A stretch of DNA of 64,000 nucleotides from Mallotus nudiflorus (lineage: Eukaryota; Streptophyta; Magnoliopsida; Malpighiales; Euphorbiaceae). The DNA lies in contig CANTUR010000039.1 of assembly GCA_947683625.1 (NCBI GenBank), forward strand, positions 1-64,000. Reading direction: 5' to 3'. Shown here piece by piece: positions 27,483-41,001 of this stretch. The notes beneath the pieces were generated by a model, which saw only the letters and a program-made list of their open reading frames with translations, searched no databases and was not told where the DNA came from. Position numbers and translations under genes: made by a program. Every line of letters begins with the position of its first letter. Positions within the stretch are counted from its first letter, which is position 1.

Positions 27483-29304
27483 TTGCGCCTGTTTGAACGT
27501 AAAATATTAACTAGTGCAAAATTGCAGCAAAAATTGTTTAAAACATGTAATCCAAAGTTCCAAATACATATTTTCAATCCCAAAGACATATTCCAGGAAT
27601 TAGAACTCGTAAATCAAGTTGATTTAATTGAAAGCACATTTGCGCATGTTTTTAATGCAAAACGTGTACTCGTGCAAATTTGTGCGCAAATGCTTTTAAA
27701 CAAGATATCCAATGTTGTTATCACATGTTCACAACACTAATCGCATATTCCAGCTTTTCAAACTCATAAATATAAGTGAGATTGTTGAATGCATAATTTG
27801 TGCACATTTGCGCCTGTTAGAACGCAAAACGTTAACTCGTGCAAAATTTATGCATAAATTATTTAAAACATGTAATCCGATGTTGAAACTACATATTATC
27901 AATCCTAAAGATATAATCCAGCAACTAAAACTCGTAAATCTGGTAGATTTAATTGAATGCACAATTTGTACACATTTGCGCATGTTTTAACGCAAAACGT
28001 GAACTCGTGCAAATTTGTGCGCAAATTTGTGCACAATTTGTGCACATTTGCACATGTTTTGTGCCTATTTGAATGCAAAATGTTAGCTTGTGCAAAATTA
28101 ATGCACAAATTGTTTAAAACATGTAATCCAATGTTCAGAATACATATTATCAATCCTGAATACATATTGCAACAATTGAAACTAATAAATCTAGTTGATT
28201 TAATTGAATGCACAATTTGTGCACATTTGTGCATGTTTTAATGCAAAATGTGAACTCGCACAAATTTGTGCGCAATTGGTTTTAGACAAGATTTCCATTG
28301 TTAAAATCACATGTTCACAACACTAATCATATATTCTAGCTTTTTAAACTCATAAATATAAATGAGATTGCTGAATGCGCAATTTGTGCACATTTGCGCC
28401 TGTTTGAACGTAAAATGTTAACTCGTGCAAAATTTCAGCAAAAATTGTCTAAAACATGTAATCCAAAGTTCCAACTACATATTTTCAATCCCAAAGACAT
28501 ATTCCAGGAATTAAAACTCGTAAATCAAGTTGATTTAATTGAAAGCACATTTGCGCATGTTTTTAATGCAAAACGTGAACTCGTGCAAATTTGTGCGCAA
28601 ATGCTTTTAAACAAGATATCCAATGTTGTTATCACATGTTCACAACACTAATCGCACATTCCAGCTTTTCAAACTCATAAATATAAGTGAGATTGTTGAA
28701 TGCATAATTTGTGCACATTTGCGCCTGTTAGAACGCAAAACGTTAACTCGTGCAAAATTTATGCATAAATTATTTAAAACATGTAATCCGATGTTGAAAC
28801 TACATATTATCAATCCTAAAGATATAATCCAGCAACTAAAACTCGTAAATCTGGTAGATTTAATTGAATGCACAATTTGTGCACATTTGCGCATGTTTTA
28901 ACGCAAAATGTGAACTCGTGCAAATTTATGCGCAAATTTGTGCACAATTTGTGCACATTTGCGCATGTTTTGTGTCTGTTTGAACGCAAAATGTTAGCTT
29001 GTGCAAAATTAATGCACAAATTGTTTAAAACATGTAATCCAATGTTCAGAATACATATTATCAATCCTAAATACATATTGCAACAATTAAAACTAATAAA
29101 TCTAGTTGATTTAATTGAATGCACAATTTGTGCACATTTGCGCATGTTTTAATGCAAAATGTGAACTCGTGCAAATTTGTGCGCAATTGGTTTTAGACAA
29201 GATTTCCATTGTTAAAATCACATGTTCACAACACTAATCATATATTCTAGCTTTTTAAACTCATAAATATAAATGAGATTGCTGAATGCGCAATTTGTGC
29301 ACAT
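27483..29304. repeat. Two tandem copies of the 911-bp (shortened A-B-C) higher-order repeat
   Basis: 27483-28393 and 28394-29304 repeat with a 911-bp period. The A unit is 84 bp shorter than usual: after gtgcgcaaat the sequence goes straight to ttgtgcacaatttgtgcaca and cacatgttttgtgcctg, joining unit-start, unit-end and mid-unit sequence. The same shortened A unit occurs near 21.7, 25.1, 28.0, 29.0, 35.85 and 36.75 kb. Confidence 0.85.
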
Positions 29305-30159
29305 TTGCGCCTGTTTGAACGGAAAATGTTAACTCGTGCAAAATTTCAGCAAAAATTGTCTAAAACATGTAATCCAAAGTTCCGACTACATATTTTCAAT
29401 CCCAAAGACATGTTCCAGGAATTAAAACTCGTAAATCAAGTTGATTTAATTGAAAGCACATTTGCGCATGTTTTTAATGCAAAACGTGAACTCGTGCAAA
29501 TTTGTGCGCAAATGCTTTTAAACAAGATATCCAATGTTGTAATCACATGTTCACAACACTAATCGCACATTCTAGCTTTTCAAACTCATAAATATAAGTG
29601 AGATTGTTGAATGCATAATTTGTGCACATTTGCGCCTGTTAGAACGCAAAACGTTAACTCATGCAAAATTTATGCACAAATTGTTTAAAATATGTAATCC
29701 GATGTTGAAACTACATATTATGAATCCTAAAGATATAATCCAACAACTAAAACTCATAAATCTGGTAGATTTAGTTGAATGCACAATTTGTGCACATTTG
29801 CGCATGTTTTAACGCAAAACGTGAACTCGTGCAAATTTGTGCGCAAATGGTTTCAGACAAGATATCCAATGTTCAAATCACATATTCACAACACTAATCA
29901 TGTATTAAAGCTGTTTGAACATATAAATATAAATGAGATGGCTGAGGGCACAATTTGTGCACATTTGCGCCTATTTGAACGCAAAATGTTAGCTCGTGCA
30001 AAATTAATGCACAAATTGTTTAAAACATGTAATCCAATGTTCAGAATACATATTATCAATCCTAAATACATATTGCAGCAATTAAAACTAATAAATCTAG
30101 TTGATTTAATTGAATGCACAATTTGTGCACATTTGCGCATGTTTTAATGCAAAATGTGA

Positions 30160-33100
30160 ACTCGTGCAAATTTGTGCGCAATTGGTTTTAGACAAGATTT
30201 CCATTGTTAAAATCACTTGTTCACAACACTAATCATATATTCTAGCTTTGTAAATTCATAAATATAAATGAGATTGCTGAATGCGCAATTTGTGCACATT
30301 TGTGCCTGTTTGAACGTAAAATGTTAACTCGTGCAAAATTTCAGCACAAATTGTTTAAAACATGTAATCCAAAGTTCCAAATACATATTTTCAATCCCAA
30401 AGACATATTCCAGGAATTAAAACCCGTAAATCAAGTTGATTTAATTGAAAGCACATTTGCGCATGTTTTTAATGCAAAACGTGAACTCATGCAAATTTGT
30501 GCGCAAATGCTTTTAAACAAGATATCCAATCTTGTTATCACATGTTCACAACACTAATCGCACATTCCAACTTTTCAAATTCATAAATATAAGTGAGATT
30601 GTTGAATGCATAATTTGTGCAAATTTGCGCCTGTTAGAATGTAAAACGTTAACTCGTGCAAAATTTATGCACAAATTATTTAAAACATGTAATCCGATGT
30701 TGAAACTACATATTATCAATCCTAAAGATATAATCCAGAAACTAAAACTCGTAAATCTGGTAGATTTAATTGAATGCACAATTTGTGCACATTTGCGCAT
30801 GTTTTAACGCAAAATGTGGACTCATGCAAATTTGTGCGCAAATGGTTTCAGACAAGATATCCAATGTTCAAATCACATATTCACAACACTAATCATGTAT
30901 TAAAGCTGTTTGAACATATAAATATAAATGAGATGGCTGAGGGCACAATTTGGGCACATTTGTGCTTGTTTGAACGCAAAATGTTAGCTCGTGCAAAATT
31001 AATGCACAAATTGTTTAAAACATGTAATCCAATGTTCAGAATACATATTATCAATCCTAAATACATATTGCAGCAATTAAAACTAATAAATCTTGTTGAT
31101 TTAATTGAATGCACAATTTGTGCACATTTGCGCATGTTTTAATGCAAAATGTGAACTCGTGCAAATTTGTGCGCAATTGGTTTTAGACAAGATTTCCAAT
31201 GTTGTAATCACATGTTCACAACACTAATCACACATTCTACCTTTTTAAACTCATAAATATAAGTGAGATTGTTGAATGCATAATTTGTGCACATTTGCAC
31301 CTGTTAGAACGCAAAATGTTAACTCATGCAAAATTTATGCACAAATTGTTTAAAACATGTAATCCGATGTTGAAACTACATATTATCAATCCTAAAGATA
31401 TAATCCAACAACTAAAACTCATAAATCTGGTAGATTTAATTGAATGCACAATTTGTGCACATTTGCGCATGTTTTAATGCAAAACGTGAACTCGTGCAAA
31501 TTTGTGCGCAAATGGTTTCAGACAAGATATCCAATGTTCAAATCACATATTCACAACACTAATCACGTATTAAAGTTGTTTGAACATATAAATATAAATG
31601 ATATGGCTGAGGGCACAATTTGCGCATGTTTTGTGCCTGTTTGAATGCAAAATGTTAGCTCGTGCAAAATTAATGCACAAATTGTTTAAAACATGTAATC
31701 CAATGTTCAGAATACATATTATCAATCCTAAATACATATTGCAGCAATTAAAACTAATAAATCTAGTTGATTTAATTGAATGCACAATTTGTGCACATTT
31801 GCGTATGTTTTAACGCAAAACGTGAACTCGTGCAAATTTGTGCGCAATTGGTTTTAGACAAGATTTCCATTGTTAAAATCACTTTTTCACAACACTAATC
31901 ATATATTCTAGCTTTGTAAATTCATAAATATAAATGAGATTGCTGAATGCGCAATTTGTGCACATTTGTGCCTGTTTGAACGTAAAATGTTAACTCGTGC
32001 AAAATTTCAGCACAAATTGTTTAAAACATGTAATCCAAAGTTCCAAATACATATTTTCAATCCCAAAGACATATTCCAGGAATTAAAACCCGTAAATCAA
32101 GTTGATTTAATTGAAAGCACATTTGCGCATGTTTTTAATGCAAAACGTGAACTCATGCAAATTTGTGCGCAAATGCTTTTAAACAAGATATCCAATCTTG
32201 TTATCACATGTTCACAACACTAATCGCACATTCCAACTTTTCAAATTCATAAATATAAGTGAGATTGTTGAATGCATAATTTGTGCAAATTTGCGCCTGT
32301 TAGAATGTAAAACGTTAACTCGTGCAAAATTTATGCACAAATTATTTAAAACATGTAATCCGATGTTGAAACTACATATTATCAATCCTAAAGATATAAT
32401 CCAGAAACTAAAACTCGTAAATCTGGTAGATTTAATTGAATGCACAATTTGTGCACATTTGCGCATGTTTTAACGCAAAATGTGGACTCATGCAAATTTG
32501 TGCGCAAATGGTTTCAGACAAGATATCCAATGTTCAAATCACATATTCACAACACTAATCATGTATTAAAGCTGTTTGAACATATAAATATAAATGAGAT
32601 GGCTGAGGGCACAATTTGGGCACATTTGTGCTTGTTTGAACGCAAAATGTTAGCTCGTGCAAAATTAATGCACAAATTGTTTAAAACATGTAATCCAATG
32701 TTCAGAATACATATTATCAATCCTAAATACATATTGCAGCAATTAAAACTAATAAATCTTGTTGATTTAATTGAATGCACAATTTGTGCACATTTGCGCA
32801 TGTTTTAATGCAAAATGTGAACTCGTGCAAATTTGTGCGCAATTGGTTTTAGACAAGATTTCCAATGTTGTAATCACATGTTCACAACACTAATCACACA
32901 TTCTACCTTTTTAAACTCATAAATATAAGTGAGATTGTTGAATGCATAATTTGTGCACATTTGCACCTGTTAGAACGCAAAATGTTAACTCATGCAAAAT
33001 TTATGCACAAATTGTTTAAAACATGTAATCCGATGTTGAAACTACATATTATCAATCCTAAAGATATAATCCAACAACTAAAACTCATAAATCTGGTAGA

Positions 33101-33491
33101 TTTAATTGAATGCACAATTTGTGCACATTTGCGCATGTTTTAATGCAAAACGTGAACTCGTGCAAATTTGTGCGCAAATGGTTTCAGACAAGATATCCAA
33201 TGTTCAAATCACATATTCACAACACTAATCACGTATTAAAGTTGTTTGAACATATAAATATAAATGATATGGCTGAGGGCACAATTTGCGCATGTTTTGT
33301 GCCTGTTTGAATGCAAAATGTTAGCTCGTGCAAAATTAATGCACAAATTGTTTAAAACATGTAATCCAAGTTTCAGAATACATATTATCAATCCTAAATA
33401 CATATTGCAGCAATTAAAACTAATAAATCTAGTTGATTTAATTGAATGCACAATTTGTGCACATTTGCGTATGTTTTAACGCAAAACGTGA
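30160..33491. repeat. Near-perfect tandem duplication of a 1,666-bp, five-unit block
   Basis: 30160-31825 and 31826-33491 differ at only about three bases by eye: cacttgttc against cactttttc near 30217/31883, and ccaatgttc against ccaagtttc near 31699/33365. They share unusual variants such as tttgtgcaaatttgcgcc and the shortened gcgcatgttttgtgcc unit. This is among the youngest events in the array. Confidence 0.88.
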
Positions 33492-33977
33492 ACTCGTGCA
33501 AATTTGTGCGCAATTGGTTTTAGACAAGATTTCCATTGTTAAAATCACATGTTCACAACACTAATCATATATTCTAGCTTTTTAAACTCATAAATATAAA
33601 TGAGATTGCTGAATGCGCAATTTGTGCACATTTGCGCCTGTTTGAACGTAAAATGTTAACTCGTGCAAAATTTCAGCACAAACTGTTTAAAAGATGTAAT
33701 CCAAAGTTCCAACTACATATTTTCAATCCCAAAGACATATTCCAGGAATTAAAACTCATAAATCAAGTTGATTTAATTGAAAGCACATTTGCGCATGTTT
33801 TTAATGCAAAACGTGAACTCGTGCAAATTTGTGCGTAAATGCTTTTAAACAAGATATCCAATGTTGTAATCACATGTTCACAACACTAATCACACATTCT
33901 AGCTTTTCAAACTCATAAATATAAGTGAGATTGTTGAATGCATAATTTGTGCACATTTGCGCCTGTTAGAACGCAAA

Positions 33978-34529
33978 ACGTTAACTCGTGCAAAATTTAT
34001 GCACAAATTGTTTAAAATATGTAATCCGATGTTGAAACTACATATTATGAATCCTAAAGATATAATCCAGCAACTAAAACTCGTAAATCTGGTAGATTTA
34101 ATTGAATGCACAATTTGTGCACATTTGCGCATGTTTTAACGCAAAACGTGAACTCGTGTAAATTTGTGCGCAAATGGTTTCAGACAAGATATCCAATGTT
34201 CAAATCACATATTCACAACACTAATCACGTATTAAAGCTGTTTGAACATATAAATATAAAAGAGATGGCTGAGGGCACAATTTGTGCACATTTGCGCCTA
34301 TTTGAACGCAAAATGTTAGCTCGTGCAAAATTAATGCACAAATTGTTTAAAACATGTAATCCAGTGTTCAGAATACATATTATCGATCCTAAATACATAT
34401 TGCAGCAATTAAAACTAATAAATCTAGTTGATTTAATTGAATGCACAATTTGTGCACATTTGCGCATGTTTTAATGCAAAATGTGAACTCGTGCAAATTT
34501 GTGCGCAATTGGTTTTAGACAAGATTTCC
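33978..34529. repeat. ~550-bp patch identical to 38459-39010
   Basis: The patch shares the rare variants ataaaagagatgg, ccagtgttcag and tatcgatcc with a block 4,481 bp downstream, while flanking units differ on both sides. This looks like a displaced copy or gene conversion rather than simple tandem growth. Confidence 0.75.
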
Positions 34530-35296
34530 ATTGTTAAAATCACATGTTCACAACACAAATCATATATTCTATCTTTTTAAACTCATAAATATAAGTGAGA
34601 TTGTTGAATGCATAATTTGTGCACGTTTGTGCCTGTTAGAACGCAAAATGTTAACTTGTGCAAAATTTATGCACAAATTGTTTAAAACATGTAATCCAAT
34701 GTTCAAACAACATATTATCAATCCTAAAGATATAATCCAGCAACTAAAACTCGTAAATCTGGTAGATTTAATTGAATGCACAATTTGTGCACATTTGCTC
34801 ATGTTTTAATGCAAAACGTGAACTCATGCAAATTTGTGCGCAAATGGTTTCAGACAAGATATCCAATGTTCAAATCACATATTCACAACACTAATCACAT
34901 ATTAAAGCTGTTTGAACATATAAATATAAATGAGATGGCTGAGGGCACAATTTGTGCACATTTGCGCCTGTTTGAACGTAAAATGTTAGCTCGTGCAAAA
35001 TTAATGCACAAATTGTTTAAAACATGTAATCCAATGTTCAGAATACATATTATCAATCGTAAATACATATTGCAGCAATTGAAACTAATAAATCTAGTTG
35101 ATTTAATTGAATGCACAATTTGTGCACTTTTGTGCATGTTTTAATGCAAAATGTGAACTCGTGCAAATTTGTGCGCAATTGGTTTTAGACAAGATTTCCA
35201 TTGTTAAAATCACATGTTCATAACACTAATCATATATTCTAGCTTTTTAAACTCATAAATATAAATGAGATTGCTGAATGCGCAATTTGTGCACAT

Positions 35297-37118
35297 TTGC
35301 GCCTGTTTGAACGTAAAATGTTAACTAGTGCAAAATTGCAGCAAAAATTGTTTAAAACATGTAATCCAAAGTTCCAAATACATATTTTCAATCCCAAAGA
35401 CATATTCCAGGAATTAAAACTCGTAAATCAAGTTGATTTAATTGAAAGCACATTTGCGCATGTTTTTAATGCAAAACGTGAACTCGTGCAAATTTGTGTG
35501 CAAATGCTTTTAAACAAGATATCCAATGTTGTTATCACATGTTCACAACACTAATCGCACATTCCAGCTTTTCAAACTCATAAATATAAGTGAGATTGTT
35601 GAATGCATAATTTGTGCACATTTGCGCCTGTTAGAACGCAAAACGTTAACTCGTGCAAAATTTATGCACAAATTATTTAAAACATGTAATCCGATGTTGA
35701 AACTACATATTATCAATCCTAAAGATATAATCCAGCAACTAAAACTCGTAAATCTGGTAGATTTAATTGAATGCACAATTTGTGCACATTTGCGCATGTT
35801 TTAACGCAAAACGTGAACTCGTGCAAATTTGTGCGCAAATTTGTGCACAATTTGTGCACATTTGCGTATGTTTTGTGCCTGTTTGAACGCAAAATGTTAC
35901 CTTGTGCAAAATTAATGCACAAATTGTTTAAAACATGTAATCCAATGTTCAGAATACATATTATCAATCGTAAATACATATTGCAGCAATTGAAACTAAT
36001 AAATCTAGTTGATTTAATTGAATGCACAATTTGTGCACTTTTGTGCATGTTTTAATGCAAAATGTGAACTCGTGCAAATTTGTGCGCAATTGGTTTTAGA
36101 CAAGATTTCCATTGTTAAAATCACATGTTCACAACACTAATCATATATTCTAGCTTTTTAAACTCATAAATATAAATGAGATTGCTGAATGCGCAATTTG
36201 TGCACATTTGCGCCTGTTTGAACGTAAAATGTTAACTAGTGCAAAATTGCAGCAAAAATTGTTTAAAACATGTAATCCAAAGTTCCAAATACATATTTTC
36301 AATCCCAAAGACATATTCCAGGAATTAAAACTCGTAAATCAAGTTGATTTAATTGAAAGCACATTTGCGCATGTTTTTAATGCAAAACGTGAACTCGTGC
36401 AAATTTGTGTGCAAATGCTTTTAAACAAGATATCCAATGTTGTTATCACATGTTCACAACACTAATCGCACATTCCAGCTTTTCAAACTCATAAATATAA
36501 GTGAGATTGTTGAATGCATAATTTGTGCACATTTGCGCCTGTTAGAACGCAAAACGTTAACTCGTGCAAAATTTATGCACAAATTATTTAAAACATGTAA
36601 TCCGATGTTGAAACTACATATTATCAATCCTAAAGATATAATCCAGCAACTAAAACTCGTAAATCTGGTAGATTTAATTGAATGCACAATTTGTGCACAT
36701 TTGCGCATGTTTTAACGCAAAACGTGAACTCGTGCAAATTTGTGCGCAAATTTGTGCACAATTTGTGCACATTTGCGTATGTTTTGTGCCTGTTTGAACG
36801 CAAAATGTTAGCTTGTGCAAAATTAATGCACAAATTGTTTAAAACATGTAATCCAATGTTCAGAATACATATTATCAATCCTAAATACATATTGCAACAA
36901 TTAAAACTAATAAATCTAGTTGATTTAATTGAATGCACAATTTGTGCACATTTGCGCATGTTTTAATGCAAAATGTGAACTCGTGCAAATTTGTGCGCAA
37001 TTGGTTTTAGACAAGATTTCCATTGTTAAAATCACATGTTCACAACACTAATCATATATTCTAGCTTTTTAAACTCATAAATATAAATGAGATTGCTGAA
37101 TGCGCAATTTGCGCACAT
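35297..37118. repeat. Two further tandem copies of the 911-bp higher-order repeat
   Basis: 35297-36207 and 36208-37118 are nearly identical, and a third B unit follows at 37119. The shortened A unit in each carries the same internal junction as in the 27-29 kb copies, so one founding deletion has been spread through the array. Confidence 0.85.
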
Positions 37119-40100
37119 TTGCGCCTGTTTGAACGTAAAATGTTAACTCGTGCAAAATTTCAGCAAAAATTGTCTAAAACATGTAATCCAAAGTTCCAAC
37201 TACATATTTTCAATCCCAAAGACATATTCCAGGAATTAAAACTCGTAAATCAAGTTGATTTAATTGAAAGCACATTTGCGCATGTTTTTAATGCAAAACG
37301 TGAACTCGTGCAAATTTGTGCGCAAATGCTTTTAAACAAGATATCCAATGTTGTAATCACATGTTCACAACACTAATCGCACATTCTAGCTTTTCAAACT
37401 CATAAATATAAGTGAGATTGTTGAATGCATAATTTGTGCACATTTGCGCCTGTTAGAACGCAAAACGTTAACTCGTGCAAAATTTATGCACAAATTGTTT
37501 AAAATATGTAATCCGATGTTGAAACTACATATTATCAATCCTAAAGATATAATCCAGCAACTAAAACTCATAAATCTGGTAGATTTAATTGAATGCACAA
37601 TTTGTGCACATTTGCGCATGTTTTAACGCAAAACGTGGACTCGTGCAAATTTGTGCGCAAATGGTTTCAGACAAGATATCCAATGTTCAAATCACATATT
37701 CACAACACTAATCACGTATTAAAGCTGTTTGAACATATAAATATAAATGAGATGGCTGAGGGCACAATTTGTGCACATTTGCGCCTATTTGAACGCAAAA
37801 TGTTAGCTCGTGCAAAATTAATGCACAAATTGTTTAAAACATGTAATCCAATGTTTAGAATACATATTATCAATCCTAAATACATATTGCAGCAATTAAA
37901 ACTAATAAATCTAGTTGATTTAATTGAATGCACAATTTGTGCACATTTGCGCATGTTTTAATGCAAAATGTGAACTCGTGCAAATTTGTGCGCAATTGGT
38001 TTTAGACAAGATTTCCATTGTTAAAATCACATGTTCACAACACTAATCATATATTCTAGCTTTGTAAATTCATAAATATAAATGAGATTGCTGAATGCGC
38101 AATTTGTGCACATTTGCGCCTGTTTGAACGTAAAATGTTAACTAGTGCAAAATTGCAGCAAAAATTGTTTAAAACATGTAATCCAAAGTTCCAAATACAT
38201 ATTTTCAATCCCAAAGACATATTCCAGGAATTAAAACCTGTAAATCAAGTTGATTTAATTGAAAGCACATTTGCTCATGTTTTTAATGCAAACGTGATCT
38301 CATGCAAATTTGTGCGCAAATGCTTTTAAACAAGATATCCAATGTTGTTATCACATGTTCACAACACTAATTGCACATTCCAGCTTTTCAAACTCATAAA
38401 TATAAGTGAGATTGTTGAATGCATAATTTGTGCACATTTTCGCCTGTTAGAACGTAAAACGTTAACTCGTGCAAAATTTATGCACAAATTGTTTAAAATA
38501 TGTAATCCGATGTTGAAACTACATATTATGAATCCTAAAGATATAATCCAGCAACTAAAACTCGTAAATCTGGTAGATTTAATTGAATGCACAATTTGTG
38601 CACATTTGCGCATGTTTTAACGCAAAACGTGAACTCGTGTAAATTTGTGCGCAAATGGTTTCAGACAAGATATCCAATGTTCAAATCACATATTCACAAC
38701 ACTAATCACGTATTAAAGCTGTTTGAACATATAAATATAAAAGAGATGGCTGAGGGCACAATTTGTGCACATTTGCGCCTATTTGAACGCAAAATGTTAG
38801 CTCGTGCAAAATTAATGCACAAATTGTTTAAAACATGTAATCCAGTGTTCAGAATACATATTATCGATCCTAAATACATATTGCAGCAATTAAAACTAAT
38901 AAATCTAGTTGATTTAATTGAATGCACAATTTGTGCACATTTGCGCATGTTTTAATGCAAAATGTGAACTCGTGCAAATTTGTGCGCAATTGGTTTTAGA
39001 CAAGATTTCCAATGTTGTAATCACATGTTCACAACACTAATCGCACATTCTAGCTTTTCAAACTCATAAATATAAGTGAGATTGTTGAATGCATAATTTG
39101 TGCACATTTGCGCCTGTTAGAACGCAAAATGTTAACTCGTGCAAAATTTATGCACAAATTGTTTAAAACATGTAATCCGATGTTGAAACTACATATTATC
39201 AATCCTAAAGATATAATCCAGCAACTAAAACTCATAAATCTGGTAGATTTAATTGAATGCACAATTTGTGCACATTTGCGTATATTTTAACGCAAAACGT
39301 GAACTCGTGCAAATTTGTGCGCAAATGGTTTCAGACAAGATATCCAATGTTCAAATCACATATTCACAACACTAATCACGTATTAAAGTTGTTTGAACAT
39401 GTAAATATAAATGATATGGCTGAGGGCACAATTTGTGCACATTTGTGCCTGTTTGAACGCAAAATGTTAGCTCGTGCAAAATTAATGCACAAATTATTTA
39501 AAACATGTAATCCAATGTTCAGAATACATATTATCAATCCTAAATACATATTGCAGCAATTAAAACTAATAAATCTAGTTGATTTAATTGAATGCACAAT
39601 TTGTGCACATTTGCGTATGTTTTAATGCAAAATGTGAACTCGTGCAAATTCGTGCGCAATTGGTTTTAGACAAGATTTCCATTGTTAAAATCACATGTTC
39701 ACAACACTAATCAAATATTCTAGCTTTTTAAACTCATAAATATAAGTGAGATTGTTGAATGCATAATTTGTGCGCTTTTGCGCCTGTTAGAACGCAAAAC
39801 GTTAACTCGTGCAAAATTTATGCACAAATTGTTTAAAACATGTAATCCAATGTTCAAACTACATATTATCAATCCTAAAGATATAATCCAGCAACTAAAA
39901 CTCGTAAATCCGGTAGATTTAATTGAATGCACAATTTGTGCACATTTGCACATGTTTTAACGCAAAACGTGAACTCGTGCAAATTTGTGCGCAATTGGTT
40001 TTAGACAAGATTTCCATTGTTAAAATCACATGTTCACAACACTAATCATATATTCTAGCTTTTTAAACTCATAAATATAAATGAGATTGCTGAATGCGCA

Positions 40101-41001
40101 ATTTGTGCACATTTGCGCCTATTTGAACGTAAAATGTTAACTAGTGCAAAATTTCAGCACAAATTGTTTAAAACATGTAATCCAAAGTTCCAACTACATA
40201 TTTTCAATCCCAAAGACATATTCCAGGAATTAAAACTCATAAATCAAGTTGATTTAATTGAAAGCACATTTGCGCATGTTTTTAATGCAAAACGTGAACT
40301 CGTGCAAATTTGTGCGTAAATGCTTTTAAATAAGATATCCAATTTTGTAATCACATGTTCACAACACTAATCACACATTCTAGCTTTTCAAACTCATAAA
40401 TATAAGTGAGATTGTTGAAAGCATAATTTGTGCACATTTGCGCCTGTTAGAACGCAAAACGTTAACTCGAGCAAAATTTATGCACAAATTTTTTAAAATA
40501 TGTAATCCGATGTTGAAACTACATATTATGAATCCTAAAGATATAATCCAGCAACTAAAACTCGTAAATCTGGTCTATTTAATTGAATGCACAATTTGTG
40601 CACATTTGCGCATGTTTTAACGCAAAACGTGCACTCGTGCAAATTTGTGCGCAAATGGTTTCAGAAAAGATATCCAATGTTCAAATCATATATTCACAAC
40701 ACTAATCACGTATTAAAGCTGTTTGAACATATAAATATAAATGAGATGGCTGAGGGCACAATTTGTGCACATTTGCGCCTATTTGAACGCAAAATGTTAG
40801 CTCGTGCAAAATTAGTGCACAAATTGTTTAAAACATGTAATCCAGTGTTCAGAATACATATTATCAATCCTAAATACATATTGCAGCAATTAAAACTAAT
40901 AAATCTAGTTGATTTAATTGAATGCACAATTTGTGCACATTTGCGCATGTTTTAATGCAAAATGTGAACTCGTGCAAATTTGTGCACAATTGGTTTTAGA
41001 C

